Shown here: in pieces, positions 5,709 to 12,047 of the stretch
Position numbering within the stretch: position 1 is the first letter of the stretch
Layout: each line of letters starts with the position of its first letter
Assembly: GCA_031280325.1 (NCBI GenBank)
Contig: JAITGW010000028.1
Span: 1-13,894, forward strand
Reading direction: 5' to 3'
Origin: Oscillospiraceae bacterium
GTDB lineage: Bacteria; Bacillota; Clostridia; Oscillospirales; Oscillospiraceae
Length of the DNA stretch: 13,894 nucleotides
Notes under the pieces: generated by a model
The model's input: the letters and a program-made list of their open reading frames with translations, nothing else
Databases searched by the model: none
Told to the model about the DNA's origin: nothing
Made by a program: the position numbers and the translations under genes

Positions 5709-6441
5709 GATCGCGGCGAGACGCACGGCGCTGCAGCTTCTCAAGTTCACGCTGCTCTCGATTTCCGCCGGACTTATACAGACGGCGGCGTTCACTGCGC
5801 TGAGCGAGCTTACTCCGCTGCCGTATTGGCCGTGCTATCTCGCGGCGCTTGCGCTTTCCGTGGCGTATAATTTCACGGCGAACCGCAAATTTACGTTCAA
5901 GCAGGCGGCAAACGTCCCGGCGGCAATGCTGAAAATCGGAATTTACTACCTTTTTTTCACTCCGCTGTCTGTCTGGGGGGGACACCGGCTGACAGATGCG
6001 GGCGCGAACGAATATGCCGTTCTCGCAGGCTCGCTTTTTGCGAATTTCATCACAGAATTTCTGGTTTACAAATACGCAGTTTTCCGCGCAAAACCGAGCG
6101 ATACCAATAATTTTAACAACAAGTCGGGGGATTTTACAATGGCAAATATTCACGTAATAGCCGAAAGTTATGTCCGGGCGGACGCGGCGGACGCTTATCT
6201 GGCGCTGGCAAAGCAAATCGTTGAGAAAACAAACGCGCTTGATAAGGGCTGCGTTTCATATCGCCTCGTCCGTGACAAAGCCGATCCGCGCCACTTTGCG
6301 ATGATTGAGGAGTGGACCGACCAGGCGAGCCTGGACGCACACATGGCGTCCGCGCACTTTGTCGAAATTATTCCCCAGATGGGCGCTCTGTCCGACACGA
6401 GCCGCGAGGGCGGCATTGCCCTTTTCGACCCCGCGTTCTGA
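5695..6441 (+). CDS. GtrA-like membrane domain fused to an antibiotic-biosynthesis-monooxygenase (ABM) domain
   Basis: This 248-residue frame joins two families. Residues 15-131 are GtrA-like, with four membrane helices (about 15-38, 44-60, 76-98, 107-127) and the family mark NFTANRKFTF (59-68). GtrA proteins are thought to help move lipid-linked sugars across the membrane. Residues 149-248 form an ABM/YgiN-like ferredoxin fold of quinol-monooxygenase type, marked by IEEWTDQASLDAHM (204-217) and HF (221-222). A polar Asn-rich linker at 132-148 joins them with no stop codon. ATG at 6139 (Met149) has GGGGGA seven bases upstream, so the ABM part could also be made separately. The start is TTG with GAGG nine bases before, overlapping the nitroreductase end by 14 bases. 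Either this is a true fusion or a stop codon was lost between two genes. Confidence 0.85.
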   Translation: MTDSRIAARRTALQLLKFTLLSISAGLIQTAAFTALSELTPLPYWPCYLAALALSVAYNFTANRKFTFKQAANVPAAMLKIGIYYLFFTPLSVWGGHRLTDAGANEYAVLAGSLFANFITEFLVYKYAVFRAKPSDTNNFNNKSGDFTMANIHVIAESYVRADAADAYLALAKQIVEKTNALDKGCVSYRLVRDKADPRHFAMIEEWTDQASLDAHMASAHFVEIIPQMGALSDTSREGGIALFDPAF

Positions 6442-6806
6442 TGAAAATTGCAGAATCAGCGGAAAACTATCTCGAGACGATCCTCGTGCTGTCAATGTCC
6501 GGCGCGTCGGTTCACGCGGTGGACATCGCGGCCGAGCTGGAGTTTTCAAAGCCCAGTGTTTCCGTCGCAATGAAAAACCTCCGTCTGGGCGGCTATATCA
6601 GCATCGACGAGGACTCTCACATAACGCTGACCGAGACGGGGCGCGCAATCGCCGAGCAAATGTATGAGCGGCACACGTTCCTTGCCGACTGGCTGCGCTC
6701 CCTTGGCGTGCCGAAAAACACCGCCGTGCGTGACGCCTGCCGTATGGAGCATGTGCTTTCGGCTGAATCCTTTCAGGCAATAAAGCGCGCCGCGGGAGAA
6801 CGGTGA
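6441..6806 (+). CDS. DtxR/MntR-family metal-dependent transcriptional regulator
   Basis: DtxR-family proteins are dimeric repressors that bind DNA when loaded with Fe(II) or Mn(II). The 121 residues hold the N-terminal winged helix (about 1-65, with the recognition helix near FSKPSVSVAMKNL at 35-47) and a short dimerisation domain. There is no C-terminal SH3-like domain, as in MntR and many clostridial members. Candidate ligands are Glu12, His78, Cys100, Glu103 and His104. The ACRMEH motif (99-104) resembles iron-type DtxR. The position matching MntR Asp8 or DtxR Met10 is Asn9. The ATG overlaps the preceding stop (TGATG) and its own stop overlaps the next GTG. Metal control of this operon is a reasonable inference, but its operator and target are unknown. 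Confidence 0.93.
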   Translation: MKIAESAENYLETILVLSMSGASVHAVDIAAELEFSKPSVSVAMKNLRLGGYISIDEDSHITLTETGRAIAEQMYERHTFLADWLRSLGVPKNTAVRDACRMEHVLSAESFQAIKRAAGER

Positions 6807-7663
6807 GCGCTTCCGCGATTTTTGAGTGCCATGGGCATATAATTGCCGACGGGATCGACTACCGCGCGGCGCAGGCGCTCCATAAACGCGGCGCAAGCGA
6901 GACCGCGGTGCGCGCCGCGCTGGCTCGCAACCGCGACTGCGGCGTTGTGTATTACCGCGACGGAGGGGACAGGCTTGGCGCAAGTCTGCTTGCAAAGTCC
7001 GTCGCGCCGGAATACGGCATCGAATACCGCACTCCGTCCGCGATTTTGCACCGCCGCGGGCATTACGGCGAGCTGTACGGTATTGCGTACCGGGATTTGA
7101 CGGAATACCGCGCGCTCGTCGCGAGAGTGAGGGCGCAGGGCGCGGATTTCATAAAAATCGCCGCGACGGGAATGCTCGACTTCGCCGGCGACGGGCGCGT
7201 TCTCGGCGAGGCGCTGCCCTTTTCAGAGCTGAGCGAACTTGTGCGCGCCGCTCACGGAGAGGGCTTTGCCGTCATGGCGCACTGCAACGGCGCGGATAAT
7301 ATCATCGCGGCGGCCGAGGCGGGAGTTGACAGCGTCGAGCACGGATTCCATGCCGACGCGCGCGCTGTGGATTGTATGGTGGATTGCGGTGTAATATGGT
7401 GTCCAACGTGCGTCACTGCGGTGAACAACGCCGCGGGCGGGCGTTTTCCCCGGGAAACGATGGCGAAAATCGTCGCGGCGCACGCGGACGCGCTGCGATA
7501 CGCCGCATCGCGCGGGGCATTCATTGCCTGCGGCAGTGACGCGGGGGCTTTCAACGTGCTCCAGGGGCGCGGCGCGGCCGAGGAAGCCGCGTATCTGAGC
7601 GGCCTCGGCATTGATACCGCGCCGGGCAACGCAAAATTGAGGGAGGTTTTTCGGGCGGGATGA
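6803..7663 (+). CDS. Amidohydrolase-superfamily enzyme, compact form
   Basis: The 286-residue protein is a metal-dependent TIM-barrel hydrolase of the imidazolonepropionase/prolidase type. Visible ligands are the HGH pair (His10, His12), Lys118 in FIKIAATG (a candidate carbamylated lysine), His160 in MAHCNG, His180 in SVEHGFH and Asp246 in CGSDAG, together a full binuclear set. The HGH motif starts at residue 10. The usual N-terminal part of the beta-sandwich domain (about 50 residues) is therefore absent, and little follows the barrel. The start is GTG, overlapping the DtxR stop by four bases (GTGA). The next gene overlaps it by four bases (ATGA). The substrate cannot be told from sequence; amide, cyclic amide or imide bonds are typical for the family. 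The catalytic set is complete, so it is probably active. Confidence 0.9.
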   Translation: MSASAIFECHGHIIADGIDYRAAQALHKRGASETAVRAALARNRDCGVVYYRDGGDRLGASLLAKSVAPEYGIEYRTPSAILHRRGHYGELYGIAYRDLTEYRALVARVRAQGADFIKIAATGMLDFAGDGRVLGEALPFSELSELVRAAHGEGFAVMAHCNGADNIIAAAEAGVDSVEHGFHADARAVDCMVDCGVIWCPTCVTAVNNAAGGRFPRETMAKIVAAHADALRYAASRGAFIACGSDAGAFNVLQGRGAAEEAAYLSGLGIDTAPGNAKLREVFRAG

Positions 7664-8466
7664 ACATCTGTGACAGACTTTACGTTTCCACCGTAGCGGA
7701 GGACGCGCGGGATACCGCGATAGAGTTCGGACTAGGACTCGAGCTTGCGGAGTTTTGCACGGCAATGAACATGGACGCGCCGAACCCCGCGCTTCCCGCG
7801 GAATTTAACGGCTTCCCATACTGGGACGCTGTTGCGAAAAAAAACGCCGCCGGCATTGCGAACAGAACCTTTCACGCGCCGTTTAACGAGCTTTGCCCCG
7901 CCGCGATTGACCCGCGCGCGCTTGAGGTTGCGCGCGGACGGTTTTTGCAGGCCGCAGCGCTCGCGGCAGGTTACGGCGCGAAAAAAATGGTCGTACATTC
8001 CGGTTTCGTGCCGCTTGTGTACTTCAAGGATTATTTTGTTGAGCGCAGCACGGAGTTTTGGCGGGAGCTGCTTGCAGATATTCCCGCAGAGCTTGCGCTC
8101 GCACTTGAAAACGTCCTTGAAAGCGAGCCGTGTCTTACGACGGAAATCGTCCGCCGGGTAAACAGTCCGAGGCTTCGCCTTTGTCTCGACATCGGACACG
8201 CGAACACGATCGTCTCAGCTACTCCGGTTTTGAGCTGGATCGACACTATGGCGCCATATCTTGGGCACGTGCATCTCCATAACAACTATAGAGAGTATGA
8301 TCACCATAATCCCCTTGGTAACGGACAGATTGATATGGACGCCGCAATGGCGCGCCTCACATCTGTGTGCGACACGGACTGTACGTTTGTGATTGAGTCG
8401 CTCGACGCGCGTTCATCCGCGCTTTGGCTGAGGGAACGCGGATATATTCAGAAGCGCGAGGGATAA
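7660..8466 (+). CDS. Sugar phosphate isomerase/epimerase-like TIM-barrel protein
   Basis: This 268-residue protein belongs to the xylose-isomerase-like TIM-barrel (AP endonuclease 2) superfamily, whose members include isomerases, epimerases, dehydratases and endonuclease IV. Likely metal or catalytic residues are His72 (FHAP), His113 (VVHSGF), Glu150 (ALENV), Asp177 and His180 (CLDIGHAN), His204 and His206 (GHVHLHNN) and Glu246 (FVIES). It is slightly shorter than endonuclease IV and lacks its full metal-ligand set as far as I can see, so a small-molecule substrate is likelier. The start overlaps the amidohydrolase stop by four bases, and cobT starts five bases after its stop. That places it directly before the nucleotide-loop genes, but a link to cobamide synthesis is unproven. 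Confidence 0.88.
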   Translation: MNICDRLYVSTVAEDARDTAIEFGLGLELAEFCTAMNMDAPNPALPAEFNGFPYWDAVAKKNAAGIANRTFHAPFNELCPAAIDPRALEVARGRFLQAAALAAGYGAKKMVVHSGFVPLVYFKDYFVERSTEFWRELLADIPAELALALENVLESEPCLTTEIVRRVNSPRLRLCLDIGHANTIVSATPVLSWIDTMAPYLGHVHLHNNYREYDHHNPLGNGQIDMDAAMARLTSVCDTDCTFVIESLDARSSALWLRERGYIQKREG

Positions 8467-8471
8467 CGATA

Positions 8472-9527
8472 TTGAATTTTCGGACTTTGAACAAAAATCT
8501 GCCGCCGATTGACTCTGCGGCGGGCGCTCTCGCCCGGGCGAAGTGGGACGCGATCGCAAAGCCCCTTGGCAGTCTGGGGCTTTTGGAGGATTATATCGTC
8601 AAAATCGCGGCGCTCACCGGAGATGCGAATGTACGGCTGCGCCGCCGCGCCGTTCTTGTGCTTTGCGCCGACAACGGCGTCGTGGCGGAGGGCGTTACAC
8701 AGACGGATTCGAACGTAACAATGCTCGTCGCCGAAAGTCTCACCCGGCGCGGCTCCGCCGTCTGCCTTATGGCGGAGGGCGCGGGCGCGGACGTTTTTGC
8801 CGTGGACATGGGCATGAACACGCGCCCGGGCTTTGAGGGACTCATTGACCGCCGCATAGCCGACGGAACAAAAAACCTCGCGCACGAGCCTGCAATGACG
8901 CGTGAGCAGGCGGAGCGCGCCGTTCTCTGCGGCATTGAGCTTGCCGAGGATATGAGCGCGCGCGGGTATGACATCGTCTGCACGGGTGAAATGGGCATCG
9001 GCAACACGACGACAGCCGCCGCCGTCTGCGCCGCGCTGCTCTCCCTGGACGCGGAGGCGGTCACCGGGCGCGGCGCGGGACTGAGCGACGAGGGGCTGGA
9101 GCGGAAAAAGCGCGTAATCCGTGACGCGCTCGCTTTCCACGCGCCGGAGGGGGAGGACGTTATCGGCACGCTCTCCAAGGTCGGCGGCTTTGACATTGCG
9201 GGCATGGCGGGAATTTTTATCGGCGGGGCGCGCTGCGGTCTGCCCGTTGTTATCGACGGCTTTATCAGCTCCGTGGCGGCGCTTACTGCGGCGCGGCTTT
9301 GCCCGGGCTGCGCGGGGGCAATGCTGGCCAGCCATGTCTCAGGCGAGCCGGCGGGACAAAAAGTCCTGCGGGCACTTGATCTCGCCCCGCTTATCACGGC
9401 GGGAATGCGCCTTGGCGAGGGGACCGGCGCTGTTTCGGCGCTGCCTCTGCTTGATTTGGCGCTGTGCGTCTATCACGGATCTGCCTCCTTCGGCGAGCTT
9501 GGTATGTCCGCCTATGAAAAGCTGTGA
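8472..9527 (+). CDS. cobT: Nicotinate-nucleotide--dimethylbenzimidazole phosphoribosyltransferase CobT
   Basis: CobT transfers phosphoribose from nicotinate mononucleotide to a lower-ligand base (dimethylbenzimidazole or another base), giving the alpha-riboside phosphate used in cobamide nucleotide-loop assembly. From the TTG at 8472 it has 351 residues, the family length. Motifs are PLGSLG (31-36), CADNGVVAEGVTQ (65-77), the signature GEMGIGNTTTAAA (172-184) and RLGEGTGA (313-320), in which Glu316 corresponds to the catalytic glutamate near position 317 in the Salmonella enzyme. The frame is open upstream into the previous gene, but GAGGGA eight bases before the TTG fixes this start. The cobU start overlaps its stop by four bases. 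The preceding non-cobamide genes are in the same chain. Confidence 0.97.
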   Translation: MNFRTLNKNLPPIDSAAGALARAKWDAIAKPLGSLGLLEDYIVKIAALTGDANVRLRRRAVLVLCADNGVVAEGVTQTDSNVTMLVAESLTRRGSAVCLMAEGAGADVFAVDMGMNTRPGFEGLIDRRIADGTKNLAHEPAMTREQAERAVLCGIELAEDMSARGYDIVCTGEMGIGNTTTAAAVCAALLSLDAEAVTGRGAGLSDEGLERKKRVIRDALAFHAPEGEDVIGTLSKVGGFDIAGMAGIFIGGARCGLPVVIDGFISSVAALTAARLCPGCAGAMLASHVSGEPAGQKVLRALDLAPLITAGMRLGEGTGAVSALPLLDLALCVYHGSASFGELGMSAYEKL

Positions 9528-10036
9528 CGGCACTTGTAATCGGCGGGGCGGCAAGCGGAAAAAGCGCCTTTGCGGAATCGCTGTGTGCAAAATTTCCGCC
9601 TCCGCGCGTCTATATCGCCACAATGCAGCCGTTTGACGCGGATGCGCCGGTACGGATCGCGCGGCACCGCGCAATGCGCGCCGAGCGCGGATTCATGACA
9701 ATCGAGCGGTATACGGACGTTGGAGGCGCCGAAATCCCGCGCGGCGCGTCCGTATTGCTTGAATGCTTCGGCAATCTCACGGCAAATGAGATGTTTTCGG
9801 GCGCGGATACTGACGCGCAAGGCGCGGCGGACGCGGTTATCGGCGGGCTTTTTGCATTGTCGGAAAAATCCGCAAATCTCGTCATGGTCACAAACGATAT
9901 TTTTGCCGACGGAGGAGAATATGACGAGCTTACGCGGCAATATATCGCGTTGCTCTCTGACGTGAACCGGCGCGCCGCCGCAATGAGCGGCGAGGTCTGG
10001 GAGGTCGTCTGCGGCCTGCCCCAAAGGCTTAGATAG
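9524..10036 (+). CDS. cobU: Adenosylcobinamide kinase / adenosylcobinamide-phosphate guanylyltransferase CobU
   Basis: CobU phosphorylates adenosylcobinamide and then attaches GMP, making adenosylcobinamide-GDP for CobS. The 170 residues are close to the usual 170-180. Visible parts are the P-loop GGAASGKS (7-14), RIARHRAMR (44-52) with His48 in the place of the guanylylated histidine, LLECFGNLTANEM (78-90), the VTND strand end (122-125) and the C-terminal VVCGLPQ (161-167). Two positions depart from the common form: Ala replaces the usual Arg in the P-loop (GGxRSGKS), and VTND replaces the commoner VSNE. Both are compatible with function. The GTG start overlaps the cobT stop by four bases, and cobS follows 13 bases after its stop. 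Confidence 0.95.
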   Translation: MTALVIGGAASGKSAFAESLCAKFPPPRVYIATMQPFDADAPVRIARHRAMRAERGFMTIERYTDVGGAEIPRGASVLLECFGNLTANEMFSGADTDAQGAADAVIGGLFALSEKSANLVMVTNDIFADGGEYDELTRQYIALLSDVNRRAAAMSGEVWEVVCGLPQRLR

Positions 10037-10049
10037 GAGCTGTATCCGT

Positions 10050-10847
10050 ATGTTAATCGACAGCATTCGCCTTGCTTTTACGACGTTTTCCAAAATTCCC
10101 GTGGGGCGGCCCGCGTGGAGCGGGAAAAATATGCGCTATTTGCTCTGCGCTTTTCCGCTCGTCGGGGTTGTGATCGGCGGCGTGCAGCTCTCCTGGCTCC
10201 GCCTGGCGGACGCTTTTGCGCTTTCTGACCTTCTGCGCGGCACCGTTGCGGCGCTGCTTCCCGCGCTTCTCACCGGAGGGATCCATTTAGACGGATTTTG
10301 CGACACCTGCGACGCGCTTGCCTCCCACGCCGCGCCGGAACGCCGCCGCGAAATACTTAAGGATCCGCACACGGGCGCGTTCGCCGTTATCGGCGTTGTG
10401 ATTTATATGTCCGCGTATCTCGGGTTTGCGTCGTCACTGCCGCGCACTCTCGCGGCGGAACTGTTTTTTTGCGTCGGCTTTGTGCTGTCGCGCGCTGTGT
10501 CCGGCTTTTTGGTTTATGCGCTGCCTCCGGCGGCGGAGGGCATGGCAAAATCGACGCGCGACGCGGCGCAGTCGGGTACGGAGCGCCGCGTCGCCGCGCT
10601 TTTCGAGATGTGGTTCGGCCTGTGCGCTGTCGCGATTTTTTTCATCGCAGCGCCGCTCGGCGGAGGCGTGACCGCCGGTATCTCGGCTCTGCTTGCGGCG
10701 CTGGTTCCGGCAGGAATCGTGCGGTTCCAGGCTCTGCGGCGATTCGGCGGAATGAGCGGCGACCTCGCCGGATGGTATCTTCAAATGGCAGAGCTGATGA
10801 CTCTGGCGGCGGTTGCGCTTGTGTCGGCTTTCGCGGCCCATATATAG
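10050..10847 (+). CDS. cobS: Adenosylcobinamide-GDP ribazoletransferase (cobalamin synthase) CobS
   Basis: CobS is a multi-pass membrane enzyme that joins adenosylcobinamide-GDP to alpha-ribazole or its phosphate, the step that completes the cobamide. The 265 residues are of normal length, with several hydrophobic helices (near 30-50, 58-75, 112-155, 190-218 and 240-262). The signature GGIHLDGFCDTCDAL (76-90) carries the acidic metal ligands. DPHTGAFAV (105-113) is also conserved. The ATG at 10050 has AGGAG ten bases upstream. CobS is the last gene of the first plus-strand chain and a hairpin terminator follows 28 bases after it. The CobT product and the CobU product meet in this reaction, which explains the cobT-cobU-cobS order. 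Confidence 0.96.
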   Translation: MLIDSIRLAFTTFSKIPVGRPAWSGKNMRYLLCAFPLVGVVIGGVQLSWLRLADAFALSDLLRGTVAALLPALLTGGIHLDGFCDTCDALASHAAPERRREILKDPHTGAFAVIGVVIYMSAYLGFASSLPRTLAAELFFCVGFVLSRAVSGFLVYALPPAAEGMAKSTRDAAQSGTERRVAALFEMWFGLCAVAIFFIAAPLGGGVTAGISALLAALVPAGIVRFQALRRFGGMSGDLAGWYLQMAELMTLAAVALVSAFAAHI

Positions 10848-10850
10848 TGG

Positions 10851-10879
10851 TTGATTGGGCGGCGTTTTCATGATATAAT
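10851..10879 (+). promoter_or_regulatory. Sigma-A-like promoter for the phosphatase-cobO-SLH genes
   Basis: TTGATT (10851-10856) and TATAAT (10874-10879) are 17 bases apart. TGA directly before the -10 box makes it an extended -10 promoter. Initiation is expected near 10885-10887, about 56 bases before the phosphatase start. The -35 box begins four bases after the cobS stop codon. Its -10 box forms the first bases of the terminator hairpin at 10876-10911. Confidence 0.8.
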
Positions 10880-10911
10880 GGGAGGGAGCAAGCGTTCTCT
10901 CCCATTATTTT
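10876..10911 (+). terminator. Hairpin terminator after cobS, overlapping the next promoter
   Basis: TAATGGGAG (10876-10884) pairs with CTCCCATTA (10899-10907). The stem can continue inward through GU and Watson-Crick pairs to a six-base loop (10889-10894). TTTT follows at 10908-10911. It would end transcripts coming from cobS. RNA that starts at the local promoter near 10886 lacks the left arm and should escape termination. Confidence 0.7.
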
Positions 10912-10941
10912 GTCCCGAAAAATATGAAGTTGGAAGCGTTC

Positions 10942-11535
10942 ATGGAAGTAATTCTTCTGCGCCACGCGGAAACCGCGGGCAACCTTGAAAAACGGTATAT
11001 CGGCATTACTGACGAGCCTCTGTGCGAAGAGGGCAAGCGCCACGCGATACGCAGCGGGATTCTCCCCGGTTTTCCGCTGGTATACTCCTCTCCGTCAATC
11101 CGCGCGGTGCAAACCGCGACGATTAAATTCCCCGGCGCGCGCATGATTCTTTTTCCGGGCCTGCGGGAGATGAATTTCGGCATATTTGAGGGAAAAAACG
11201 CCGCCGAAATGGAAAATGACCTGCGCTATCGCGCGTGGGTTGACGGCGACTGCTTCGGCGAATGCCCGCGGGGAGAGGGGCGGATCGGCTTTTCCGCGCG
11301 GTGCTGCATAGCGTTTGCGGAGATCATCGGCGAAAATCTTTCCCGAAAGCGGCGCATTGCCGTAATCGTCGCCCACGGCGGCACCATAATGGCAATAATG
11401 GAGCGTTTCGCGCATCCGCACAAAAAATATTTTGGCTGGGCCGTGCCGCCCTGCGGCGGATACATAATGCGTTTGGACGATGAGAGCTGGGCGCACTCTC
11501 CGGCGCTTACGGATATCGAAAGGATGGCTATATGA
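10942..11535 (+). CDS. cobC: Histidine phosphatase family protein, probable alpha-ribazole phosphatase
   Basis: Enzymes of this superfamily use a phosphohistidine intermediate; CobC members remove phosphate from alpha-ribazole 5'-phosphate or from cobalamin 5'-phosphate. From ATG 10942 it has 197 residues. The catalytic His8 lies in LLRHAETAGN. Other core residues are Arg54 (SSPSIRAVQTA), Glu76 (LREMNFGIFEG) and His145 (IVAHGGTIMAI). The active-site motif reads RHAET rather than the usual RHGET. An ATG six codons earlier (10924) has no binding site, while GGAAG precedes the one at 10942, and MEVILLRHAET is the usual start. The position between cobS and cobO supports the CobC role, though the superfamily is broad. 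The next gene overlaps it by four bases. Confidence 0.8.
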   Translation: MEVILLRHAETAGNLEKRYIGITDEPLCEEGKRHAIRSGILPGFPLVYSSPSIRAVQTATIKFPGARMILFPGLREMNFGIFEGKNAAEMENDLRYRAWVDGDCFGECPRGEGRIGFSARCCIAFAEIIGENLSRKRRIAVIVAHGGTIMAIMERFAHPHKKYFGWAVPPCGGYIMRLDDESWAHSPALTDIERMAI

Positions 11536-12047
11536 TTCACGTTTACTACGGCAACGGCAAGGGGAAAACGACTGCTGCGCTTGGTCTTTTGCTCCGTGCA
11601 TACGGTCGCGGGAGGACGTGTGTCCTGGCGCAGTTTCTCAAGGATTGCCCCACGGGGGAGCTTTCCGCCCTTGACCGGCTCGGCGTCACTGTCTTGCGGG
11701 GTAAAGCCCCGGGACATATGTTCGCAAAGGATATGACCGCGCAGGAGCTTTCCGAAACGCGCCGCGTACACAACGAAAATCTGTCCCGTGCGCGTGAGCT
11801 TTCCTTCTCCGCCCCGTCGTCGCTTCTGGTGCTTGATGAGCTTATGGATGCGATCTCACTCGGTCTTGTTGACGAGTGTAACGTGCAAAAGCTCCTCTGG
11901 GATGCGCCGGAAAAGCTTGAAGTCGTAATCACCGGGCACAAGCCCATTGACCGGATTCTTGAACTTGCGGACTATGTCACGGAAATGCGCAAGGTGCGCC
12001 ATCCGTATGACAGAGGAACGCAGGGAAGGAACGGGGTGGAGTTTTGA
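11532..12047 (+). CDS. cobO: Corrinoid adenosyltransferase (CobO/BtuR family)
   Basis: This enzyme transfers the adenosyl group of ATP to the Co(I) corrinoid, forming the adenosyl form that CobU and CobS work on; it acts in both de novo synthesis and salvage. The 171 residues are slightly short for the family. Motifs are the P-loop GNGKGKTT (7-14), Walker B LLVLDE (98-103), VITGHKP (132-138), ADYVTEM (146-152) and HPYDRG (157-162) near the C-terminus. The ATG overlaps the phosphatase stop by four bases (ATGA), and the next gene starts with a TTG over its stop. It lies in the second plus-strand unit with the phosphatase. It could be transcribed independently of cobTUS through the promoter at 10851-10879. 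Confidence 0.95.
   Translation: MIHVYYGNGKGKTTAALGLLLRAYGRGRTCVLAQFLKDCPTGELSALDRLGVTVLRGKAPGHMFAKDMTAQELSETRRVHNENLSRARELSFSAPSSLLVLDELMDAISLGLVDECNVQKLLWDAPEKLEVVITGHKPIDRILELADYVTEMRKVRHPYDRGTQGRNGVEF

Noticed and set aside
7660..8466. Endonuclease IV
   Set aside because: The protein shares the barrel superfamily, but it is slightly short and I cannot find the full set of zinc ligands and DNA-binding loops.
8448..9397. Long minus-strand reading frames (295 and 268 codons) opposite cobT
   Set aside because: They are antisense shadows of a well-supported cobT gene in GC-rich sequence. Their translations are rich in Arg, Ala and Ser and show no family motif.
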